From Candidatus Gottesmanbacteria bacterium CG_4_10_14_0_8_um_filter_37_24 (lineage in GTDB: Bacteria > Patescibacteriota > Microgenomatia > 2-02-FULL-39-11): a stretch of DNA of 6,304 nucleotides. The stretch is from assembly GCA_002785215.1 (NCBI GenBank), contig PFMK01000019.1:1-6304 (forward strand), written 5' to 3'. Each line of letters starts with the position of its first letter. Position 1 is the first letter of the stretch. This document shows, in pieces, positions 1-6,169 of this stretch. Both the position numbers and the translations under genes were made by a program. Under the pieces are notes generated by a model, which saw only the letters and a list, made by a program, of their open reading frames with translations, was not told where the DNA came from and did not search any database.

Positions 1-1369
1 TGAAGCCGGATTTCCCATATCTTCTCCCGGAGATTTTAATTCAGTAAAGGAAATTTCTAAAACAATTAAGAATTCATCTGTCTGTGGTCTAACAAGAGCA
101 ATAAAAGAGGACATTGATGCAGCGGTAAATGCGTTGAAATACGCAAAATACCCGCGCATTCACACAGGTATTGGTGCTTCTGACATCCACATAAAAAACA
201 AATTTAAGTCAACCAGAGAGAAAATCCTCGAAACAGGAATTGAGGCAGTAAAATATGCTAAAAGATTTGTATCTGATGTGGAATTTTTTGCTGAAGATGC
301 AGGACGGGCTGATTTGGATTTTTTATCTTTAATGGTGAAAAAAGTGATAAATGCCGGAGCAACCGTAATCAATATTCCTGATACTACCGGTTACTGTTTT
401 CCTGATGAATTTGGTAAAAAAATAAAATATCTAAAGGAACATGTCGAAAATATCGATAGAGCGATTATTTCTGTACATTGCCATAATGATCTGGGATTGG
501 CCACCGCAAATACTTTATCAGGACTAATGAATGGCGCAAGGCAGGTAGAGGTAACATTAAACGGGATCGGTGAACGGGCAGGTAATACGTCACTTGAAGA
601 AATTGTTATGGCACTTTGGACCAGAGAAAAAAGCGCGCTTTATACAGGAATAAATACCAGGGAAATATATAAGACATCACAATTGGTCTCAAAAACCATG
701 GGACTGCCCATCCAACCCAACAAAGCAATTGTAGGATCCAATGCATTTGCACATTCTTCCGGAATTCATCAGGACGGTGTGCTTAAACACAAGGAAAACT
801 ATGAAATAATAGATCCGTCAACCGTTGGGGTATCCGGAACTAAAATAGTATTGACAGCTAGATCCGGAAGAGCTGCATTAAATCACAGGTTAGAAGAAAA
901 TGGAATTAGTTTTAAAAAAGATAAATTAAATGAAATCTATCAGGAGTTTCTTAAACTTGCCGATATCAAGAAGGAAATATTCGATGAGGACTTAAGGTTT
1001 CTAGCAGGATTGGATGGAAACGGGAAAAACAAGAAAATAAAACTAATATTGATTCAGGCAATATCCGGAAACAGGAACATACCCACTGCAACCATTAAAC
1101 TTTCAATAAATGGAAAAATCAAGGAAACATTATCAACCGGGAATGGTCCTATTGATGCGGTATTTAAGGCAATTGATCTGTGTGTAGGAAAAAAATATAA
1201 ATTAAGAGAATTCATTATACAGGCTATTACTACCGGATCAGACGCCATGGCAAGAGTAAATGTTTCAATTGAGCGGGAGGATAAAATTTTCTGGGGACAT
1301 GGGGCTAACCCTGATACTATAGTTTCCTGTGCACAGGCATATATTGATGCGATTAATAAGTTTTATTAA
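1..1369 (+). CDS. leuA: 2-isopropylmalate synthase, 5'-truncated by the window edge
   Basis: This cytoplasmic enzyme condenses acetyl-CoA with 2-oxoisovalerate to give 2-isopropylmalate, the committed step of leucine synthesis. The frame is open from base 2 and gives 455 residues. It opens with EAGFPISSPGDF, which aligns near residue 44 of E. coli LeuA, so about 44 residues, including the DTTLRDGEQ metal-binding and catalytic segment, lie before the window. The TTG at 134 is internal. Visible family motifs, numbered from the first complete codon, are INIPDTTGY (about 123), the metal ligands HCHND (159-163, bases 476-490), NGIGERAGN with the further ligand Asn195, and AFAHSSGIHQDGVLK (about 248). 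Residues from about 340 on form the LeuA dimer / leucine feedback domain, with GNGPIDAVFKAI. That domain argues for leucine-regulated isopropylmalate synthase; the SSPGDF context argues against citramalate or homocitrate synthase. The TAA stop is at 1367-1369, 34 bases before leuDC. No frameshift is seen. Confidence 0.96.
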   Translation, partial: EAGFPISSPGDFNSVKEISKTIKNSSVCGLTRAIKEDIDAAVNALKYAKYPRIHTGIGASDIHIKNKFKSTREKILETGIEAVKYAKRFVSDVEFFAEDAGRADLDFLSLMVKKVINAGATVINIPDTTGYCFPDEFGKKIKYLKEHVENIDRAIISVHCHNDLGLATANTLSGLMNGARQVEVTLNGIGERAGNTSLEEIVMALWTREKSALYTGINTREIYKTSQLVSKTMGLPIQPNKAIVGSNAFAHSSGIHQDGVLKHKENYEIIDPSTVGVSGTKIVLTARSGRAALNHRLEENGISFKKDKLNEIYQEFLKLADIKKEIFDEDLRFLAGLDGNGKNKKIKLILIQAISGNRNIPTATIKLSINGKIKETLSTGNGPIDAVFKAIDLCVGKKYKLREFIIQAITTGSDAMARVNVSIEREDKIFWGHGANPDTIVSCAQAYIDAINKFY

Positions 1370-1373
1370 AAAA

Positions 1374-1393
1374 TCCTCTCTTATTTTAGAGGA
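1374..1393 (+). promoter_or_regulatory. Hairpin sequestering the leuDC ribosome-binding site
   Basis: TCCTCT (1374-1379) and AGAGGA (1388-1393) are perfectly complementary around an 8-base loop (CTTATTTT). The 3' arm is itself the Shine-Dalgarno sequence for leuDC, with 10 bases between it and the ATG at 1404. The 5' arm begins 5 bases after the leuA stop codon. A ribosome terminating on leuA would cover the 5' arm and expose the binding site. The stem is only 6 bp, so it should be modestly stable. It is not a terminator, because no T tract follows the 3' arm. Confidence 0.5.
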
Positions 1394-1403
1394 AAAGTCT
1401 AAA

Positions 1404-3293
1404 ATGAATTATCAAATCTCTGGTACTATAACATCAATCTTTCCCTCGGATATAAACACCGACGACATCATTCCTGCATGGACACTTCAGGAATCAACTA
1501 ACCAGAAATTTTTTGCAAAATATGCCTTTGAAAATTCTGACCCTCAATTTATCGTCCGGTGCAGTAAAGAAAAAAATAATATCATTATTGCGGGGGAAAA
1601 TTTCGGATGCGGATCATCGCGTGAACAAGCTGTATATGCATTACAGGAAAATAATGTAATTGCGGTTATTGCAAAATCATTTTCGGATATTTTTTACCGC
1701 AATGCTCTTAATAACGGGCTGGTTTTAATCACATCGCTAAACACAAAAGATTTTGCGAACAGTCAAGAATTGGAAATTGACCTTTTGAAAAGAACCATAA
1801 ACTGCAACGGGAAAGAAATAAAATTTGTAATAAGCAAATCTGATGCTGATACATTTGCGACAGGTGGAAAACTCAACCGGGTCAGAAATCACCTGAAACA
1901 GATTATACAAAAAGATAAAATAATTACTGTAAAAAAAATACCGCAAAAAACAAAACCGCAGACTATTGTAGAAAAAATTATCTCAGATCATTTAGGAAAA
2001 AATGTCTTTGTAGGAGATTTTATCAAAGAGTTACCCGTTGATACCTTGTTTTTCAATGAAGTAATAGGACCCCCTGTTATAAAGTATTTTCATCAGTATT
2101 TTGATGAATTATTTAAGAAAAATAAAATGATTCCCGAAGTATTTAATCCAAAGGAAATATTTCTTATTCCTGATCATACAGTTCCTTCATCTTCCGTTTC
2201 CGTGTCAGAAGGAATTGATTTGATGGAAGCATTTGCAGAAAAACAGGGAATCAAATGTTATAAGGAGGGAGACGGAATAGAACATATTGTACTTATGGAA
2301 GACGGTTTCATCACTCCTGGAAAAATAATCCTGGGCACCGATTCTCATACTGATACAAATGGTGCTTTAAATTGTCTGGCGTTCGGAATCGGCACGACTG
2401 ACGCAGCTTATGCTCTGGCCACCGGCCATTTGTATGATTTTACGGTTCCTAAAACCTTCAGAATAAATTTGACGGGAGAACTGCACAAAGGAGTATATGG
2501 AAAAGACTTGATTTTATTCCTTATAGGTATGCTTGGAGTTGATGGAACAGTAAAACAGGTAGTTGAATTCGGAGGTTTTGCCTTAAAAACTCTTTCTATG
2601 GATGCAAGAACGACTGTTGCCAATATGGCAGTTGAAATGGGAGCAAGAACGGCAATTTTTGAAAGCGATGAAATACTGCAGGATTATTTATCTACTTATA
2701 CAAAAAAGGTGTATAAAACTTATCTGCCGGACAAAAGGTGCCGATACTCGAAAATAATTGAGGTGAATTTATCGGAACTTGAACCCAACATCGCCTTCCC
2801 CCACAAACCCGGAAACGTCACGTCAGTTTCCAAAATAAAACAGTTTATGGAAAAAACAAAAGGATCAAAAAACACCGATTGCGCTGAGATCAATTCATTG
2901 AAAATTACGGATGCATTTCTTGGAGCCTGCACTAACGGAAAATATGAGGATTTTCTTGCCGCAGCAATAATCCTCAAAGACAAAAAAATCCATCCCGGAG
3001 TAAATTTCATCGTTATACCCGCATCAAGAAAAATATATAACAGGCTACTAACAGAGGGGATTCTTAAAATATTTGCGGATGCCGGAGCAAATATTGAATC
3101 ATCAAATTGCGGACCCTGTTTCGGAAAACATATGGGAGTTGTAGGCAAAGGAGCCCAAATTATTTCATCATCAAACAGAAATTATATTGGCAGAATGGGA
3201 TCAAAAAAAGCTAAGATATTTTTGGCATCCCCAGCAACAGTCACTGCATCAGCGGTTGCCGGAGAAATAACAGATCCGAGAAATTTTTTATAA
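1404..3293 (+). CDS. leuDC: Fused 3-isopropylmalate dehydratase, small subunit then large subunit (LeuD-LeuC)
   Basis: This enzyme isomerises 2-isopropylmalate to 3-isopropylmalate using a [4Fe-4S] cluster. The product is 629 residues. Residues 1-165 are the swivelling LeuD domain: INTDDIIPA (17-25), GENFGCGSSREQA (64-76, with the substrate-binding Ser-Ser-Arg), IAKSFSDIFYRNALNNGL (89-106) and a GGKLNRVRNHL end. About 20 Lys-rich residues link it to LeuC at TIVEKIISDHLGK (187-199). LeuC shows PDHTVP (256-261), GTDSHTDTNGAL (311-322), GVDGT, the cluster ligands Cys509 (GACTNG), Cys569 and Cys572 (NCGPC), and a closing SPATVTASAVAGEITDPR. The CGPC form belongs to the archaeal/homoaconitase-like branch. 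Normally these are two polypeptides; fungal Leu1 is fused in the opposite order. I chose ATG 1404 because it has an SD (AGAGGA) and begins right at the LeuD domain. An in-frame GTG at 1329 would add 25 unrelated residues inside leuA. Flanking leuA and leuB make isopropylmalate the likely substrate; homoaconitase is the alternative. Confidence 0.93.
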   Translation: MNYQISGTITSIFPSDINTDDIIPAWTLQESTNQKFFAKYAFENSDPQFIVRCSKEKNNIIIAGENFGCGSSREQAVYALQENNVIAVIAKSFSDIFYRNALNNGLVLITSLNTKDFANSQELEIDLLKRTINCNGKEIKFVISKSDADTFATGGKLNRVRNHLKQIIQKDKIITVKKIPQKTKPQTIVEKIISDHLGKNVFVGDFIKELPVDTLFFNEVIGPPVIKYFHQYFDELFKKNKMIPEVFNPKEIFLIPDHTVPSSSVSVSEGIDLMEAFAEKQGIKCYKEGDGIEHIVLMEDGFITPGKIILGTDSHTDTNGALNCLAFGIGTTDAAYALATGHLYDFTVPKTFRINLTGELHKGVYGKDLILFLIGMLGVDGTVKQVVEFGGFALKTLSMDARTTVANMAVEMGARTAIFESDEILQDYLSTYTKKVYKTYLPDKRCRYSKIIEVNLSELEPNIAFPHKPGNVTSVSKIKQFMEKTKGSKNTDCAEINSLKITDAFLGACTNGKYEDFLAAAIILKDKKIHPGVNFIVIPASRKIYNRLLTEGILKIFADAGANIESSNCGPCFGKHMGVVGKGAQIISSSNRNYIGRMGSKKAKIFLASPATVTASAVAGEITDPRNFL

Positions 3294-3296
3294 ATT

Positions 3297-3324
3297 CAGA
3301 AGTCGGAAATCAGAAATAAGGAAA
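3297..3324 (+). repeat. Degenerate heptamer repeat in the leuDC-leuB spacer
   Basis: The 33-base spacer contains back-to-back 7-mers CAGAAGT (3297-3303), CGGAAAT (3304-3310) and CAGAAAT (3311-3317), then a more diverged AAGGAAA (3318-3324). The last unit supplies the presumed leuB ribosome-binding site. Short tandem heptamers in spacers are known in several bacterial genomes. Three to four imperfect units in A-rich DNA could also be chance. Confidence 0.35.
3318..3323 (+). promoter_or_regulatory. leuB ribosome-binding site
   Basis: AAGGAA lies 3 bases before the leuB ATG at 3327, closer than usual. It is the only purine-rich candidate in the spacer and supports the chosen start. The spacer is too short to suggest an independent promoter, and no -10/-35 pair is evident, so leuB is probably transcribed with leuDC. 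Confidence 0.45.
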
Positions 3325-3326
3325 TT

Positions 3327-4406
3327 ATGAAAAAATATATTGCAGTTTTACCAGGTGATGGAGTTGGACCGGAAGTGATCAAACAGGCAATTAAAGTTCT
3401 GGATAAAATCGCACAAAAATTCTATCATACTTTCGAGTATGAGTACGGCTTAATTGGAGCCTGTGCAATAGAAAAATCAGGAAATCCTCTACCAAAAGAT
3501 ACAATAGACTTATGCAGAAATTCCGATGCAATACTTTTCGGCTGCATTGGTGACCCGAAATATGATAATGATCCGAAATTGAAGATAAGACCGGAACAGG
3601 GTCTTCTCAAACTCCGAAAATCTCTCGGTCTTTATGCGAATTTGAGACCTGTAAAAGTATATAACTGTCTGTTTGATATATCTCCGCTTAAAAAGAATAC
3701 AATTGAAAATATAGACTTTGTTGTAGTTAGGGAACTAATAGGAGGCATATATTTTGGAAAACCTAGACTGCGGAAAAATTACGGAAAAACTGCAATTGAT
3801 ACTTCTATCTATACTAAAGAACAGATTACTAAAGTCTCCGAATTCGCTTTTGGTCTTGCATCGAAAAGAAACAAAAAAATAACATCTATAGATAAAGCAA
3901 ATGTTTTGGAAACATCAAGACTTTGGAGAGAAACGGTTTGTGAAGTAGCGGAAAAATATCCTGATGTCATTCTTTCCCATATGTTTGTTGATAACGCCTC
4001 AATGCAACTTATAAAAAATCCTTCGCAATTTGACGTAATTTTAACAGAAAATTTATTTGGAGATATCTTATCTGACGAAGCATCGGTTATCACTGGATCC
4101 ATTGGCCTAATACCATCTGCATCTATTGGTGAAAAAATATCTCTTTATGAACCTATACATGGGGCGTTCAATAAAGCAGCAGGTAAAAATCTGGCAAATC
4201 CAATAGCTACAATTTTATCTGGGGCACTTATGCTAAGAATGTCATTTAACATGAACAAGGAAGCAAAATTAATAGAACAAGCGCTAATAAAAGTGCTTGA
4301 AGGAGAATACAGAACGAAAGATATATCCACAAATAAAACCAGTAGTTATAAAATAATTGGAACTGAAGAATTTGGAGACTTGACAACGGAAACAATAAGC
4401 GATTAA
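3327..4406 (+). CDS. leuB: 3-isopropylmalate dehydrogenase
   Basis: This cytoplasmic enzyme oxidatively decarboxylates 3-isopropylmalate to 2-oxoisocaproate, the precursor of leucine. At 359 residues it has the usual family length. It starts with the nucleotide-fold motif IAVLPGDGVGPEV (5-17). RPEQGLLKLRKSLGLYANLRP (about 89-109) carries the substrate-binding arginines. RELIGGIYFGKPR holds the catalytic tyrosine and the LeuB-type signature, with Ile where Thr is usual. DKANVLETSRLWR holds the catalytic lysine. VDNASMQLI and FGDILSDEAS supply the metal-binding aspartates. The cofactor loop at 278-292 reads HGAFNKAAGKNLANP, where NAD-dependent LeuB enzymes typically have HGSAPDIAGKGIANP, so Lys283 replaces the usual NAD-selecting Asp. 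The TIGGIYFG-like signature separates it from isocitrate, homoisocitrate and tartrate dehydrogenases. Its TAA stop overlaps the stop of the convergent DUF389 gene. Confidence 0.96.
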   Translation: MKKYIAVLPGDGVGPEVIKQAIKVLDKIAQKFYHTFEYEYGLIGACAIEKSGNPLPKDTIDLCRNSDAILFGCIGDPKYDNDPKLKIRPEQGLLKLRKSLGLYANLRPVKVYNCLFDISPLKKNTIENIDFVVVRELIGGIYFGKPRLRKNYGKTAIDTSIYTKEQITKVSEFAFGLASKRNKKITSIDKANVLETSRLWRETVCEVAEKYPDVILSHMFVDNASMQLIKNPSQFDVILTENLFGDILSDEASVITGSIGLIPSASIGEKISLYEPIHGAFNKAAGKNLANPIATILSGALMLRMSFNMNKEAKLIEQALIKVLEGEYRTKDISTNKTSSYKIIGTEEFGDLTTETISD

Positions 4407-5995
4407 TACTTATAGATTCTTTTTTCAACCGTCTGTGTTGTGAATTCAAAATCTGATTTAAACTGATTTTTTAATTGACTTTTCAAATAATCAAAAGCCT
4501 CTTTTTGTAATTCATAATCATAGGGAACTGTTAGCACAATATCTACAGAAATAATATTATTTTCATTATTAGGTTGAGTAATTCCATAAGTGCTTCTTAT
4601 ATTCATCGAGGTTATATCGATATCTTCTGAGATAATTTTGATTAATCTTTGAATTTCTTTTTCTATCTGTTGATTTTCTATTTCAGGGTTTGATTGTAAT
4701 TGAATACGTGAAATAATTTCTAGGTTAAGGAGAACTTTCTCGCCTACTTTATCACTAAGAAGTTTCTCTAAGATTTCTCTTTGATTTTGAGTCATTCCAA
4801 TTGATGGATCACCTCTTAGTACAGCTTTTACAAACCAACCATCGGTTTTCGTATCAATATTTACTTCCAAAGAATCTATGGAAAAAGATTCATTAATCTT
4901 TTGAATTTCATCAATAAACGTATTTTCCAGTATTTTTCTTTTTATTTCCTGTAATCTATCCTGCTGACTAATTATGGAAATAGTTCTTTGCAGCCTAAGA
5001 TGAAGATCTACTTTTTTCCCCAAAGATCTTTCAAGATTTTCTACTATTTTTTGTTGTTGTTTGTAATCTACCGTCAAATCTTCAGGTAACCATACTTCGG
5101 CCTCAATAAGGATATTATTTCCTACACTTGGCTGTAGGGTTGTTTTTACACTATCGATATAAATTGACGGTGATAACTGGATAAGGCTCTTATGTAATAT
5201 CTCTTGTACCTTATGATAGGCAACAATTTTAAACGAATATGATTTCAGAAAGAAAAATAATGGGATTGCGGTAACAAGTAACATTATTGCTGTAAATAAA
5301 AATCCTTTGTTACGTAACGCAGTATTAGACTCTCTTCTAATTCCAAGAAGTGAAAATGTAATAATAGAAATAAATATAATCGAAATTACATTAGCTAAAA
5401 AAAGTATTAAACCACCCCAAAAAGTAGAATAATCCAATACTGCAAGACCTATACCGCTTACACATAAGGGAGGTAAAAGAGAAGTTGCTATAGCCACCCC
5501 GGCCAAACTTTCGGATATTCGGGGTTGAGTTATAGCTAAGGTAGCGATTCCACCAGCCACTAAAGCAACAATAACATCTAATAACGTAGGTGTCGTACGT
5601 GCCAGAATTTCTCCGTTTATAAGTTTGATAGGAGATATCACAGTTATTAGAAATGAACTCGCAAAAGCAATGATTATCGATAAAATTAATACTATCATTG
5701 CTTGTTTGATATATAATGCCTTTTCATAAGAAATTCCGAGAGATATTTTCATAAGCGGCCACATAAGCGGAGAAATAATCATCCCGCCGATCACAACCGA
5801 CGGAGCGTTCAAAAGAAGGCCTAAAGTACATACTATTGTTGATCCAGTTAAAAGAATAATAAAACTGAGGGAAAAATGTGAATTCACTTGAACTTTTTCT
5901 AATATTTTTGTTGATTGGATTTGATTGACGTCATTTATGAAATGAAGCTTGGGGGAGGAAATATTTTTTAGTCTTGAAGAAATATTTTTAAACAT
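4403..5995 (-). CDS. DUF389-family membrane protein with three-unit C-terminal domain
   Basis: This is a 530-residue inner-membrane protein of unknown function. Residues 1-40 are hydrophilic and basic. Seven hydrophobic segments follow at about 42-63, 66-86, 97-121, 138-156, 163-187, 191-218 and 231-251. The DUF389 signatures are NAPSVVIGGMIISPLMWPLM (63-82) and SLAGVAIATSLLPPL (163-177). Basic loops (KNISSPK, SYEKALYIK, GIRRESNTALRNK) suggest a cytoplasmic N-terminus, so seven helices would put the C-terminus outside the membrane. Residues about 262-523 are three similar units of roughly 80 residues, each reading as helix, two strands, helix, strand. This resembles the order in BON domains, but that match is inference. 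The N-terminal soluble domain of many DUF389 proteins is absent. ATG 5995 is the only reasonable start, since the next Met (72) lies inside the second membrane segment. No clear Shine-Dalgarno precedes it. Nothing in the sequence ties it to leucine synthesis. Confidence 0.85.
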   Translation of the reverse strand: MFKNISSRLKNISSPKLHFINDVNQIQSTKILEKVQVNSHFSLSFIILLTGSTIVCTLGLLLNAPSVVIGGMIISPLMWPLMKISLGISYEKALYIKQAMIVLILSIIIAFASSFLITVISPIKLINGEILARTTPTLLDVIVALVAGGIATLAITQPRISESLAGVAIATSLLPPLCVSGIGLAVLDYSTFWGGLILFLANVISIIFISIITFSLLGIRRESNTALRNKGFLFTAIMLLVTAIPLFFFLKSYSFKIVAYHKVQEILHKSLIQLSPSIYIDSVKTTLQPSVGNNILIEAEVWLPEDLTVDYKQQQKIVENLERSLGKKVDLHLRLQRTISIISQQDRLQEIKRKILENTFIDEIQKINESFSIDSLEVNIDTKTDGWFVKAVLRGDPSIGMTQNQREILEKLLSDKVGEKVLLNLEIISRIQLQSNPEIENQQIEKEIQRLIKIISEDIDITSMNIRSTYGITQPNNENNIISVDIVLTVPYDYELQKEAFDYLKSQLKNQFKSDFEFTTQTVEKRIYKY

Positions 5996-6022
5996 ATTTA
6001 ATCACGTTAATTTTTTCTGGGT

Positions 6023-6093
6023 TTTTATCTTATGTTAATTTATTATAAAGAAACAGGATAATTTAAGGCAACTAGATTGTTAATAAGATAAAA
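6023..6093. repeat. 10-bp inverted repeat around the DUF389 promoter
   Basis: TTTTATCTTA (6023-6032) and TAAGATAAAA (6084-6093) are exact reverse complements 51 bases apart, one on each side of the candidate -35/-10. A shorter ATCTTA at 6102-6107 is a third partial copy and can pair with the TAAGAT at 6084-6089. This could be a pair of operator half-sites or chance similarity in A/T-rich DNA. Confidence 0.35.
6042..6071 (-). promoter_or_regulatory. Candidate sigma-70-type promoter for the DUF389 gene
   Basis: Read on the minus strand, TTGCCT (6071-6066) is followed after 18 bases by a perfect TATAAT (6047-6042). Transcription would start near 6035 and give a leader of about 40 bases before the ATG at 5995. 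Position and spacing are good. A/T-rich DNA yields such matches by chance, and if the host is a Bacteroidota its main promoter consensus (TTTG / TAnnTTTG) would differ. Confidence 0.4.
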
Positions 6094-6139
6094 CGAAAAA
6101 CATCTTACGGATTATTATATTAGCAGATGCAAATATATC

Positions 6140-6169
6140 GGGGTAAAGTCATTTTCGTGAAGACTCCCC
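6140..6169. repeat. Imperfect hairpin near the right edge
   Basis: GGGG (6140-6143) plus AGTC (6147-6150) pair with GACT (6162-6165) plus CCCC (6166-6169), with a 3-base TAA bulge and an 11-base loop. This is an unusually G/C-rich structure for the region. No T tract follows on either strand, so it is not a standard intrinsic terminator. It overlaps the end of the edge open frame at 6149-6304. Confidence 0.35.

Noticed and set aside
134..1369. TTG at 134 as the start of leuA
   Set aside because: The same frame is open to the left edge and encodes conserved LeuA sequence (GFPISSPGDF, then AIKEDIDAAV), so the true start is before the window.
1329..1403. GTG 1329 as the leuDC start
   Set aside because: It would overlap leuA by 41 bases and add 25 residues with no LeuD similarity. 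ATG 1404 has an SD and starts at the domain boundary.
2720..3148. 142-codon minus-strand open frame antisense to leuDC
   Set aside because: It lies entirely inside conserved LeuC coding sequence, and its translation shows no domain-like pattern. It is a shadow of the real gene.
1404..4406. The cluster as a lysine (aminoadipate) pathway with homoaconitase and homoisocitrate dehydrogenase
   Set aside because: LeuA has SSPGDF and a LeuA dimer/feedback domain, and LeuB has the GGIYFG signature and the RPEQGLLKLRK arginines, all pointing to leucine synthesis.
4406..4440. TTCTTTTTTC after leuB as an intrinsic terminator
   Set aside because: No GC-rich stem precedes the T run, and the bases are coding sequence of the convergent DUF389 gene.
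6130..6137. Minus-strand TATATTTG as a Bacteroidota-type -7 box (TAnnTTTG)
   Set aside because: No TTTG partner is found at the expected distance upstream, and it lies 135 bases from the DUF389 start.
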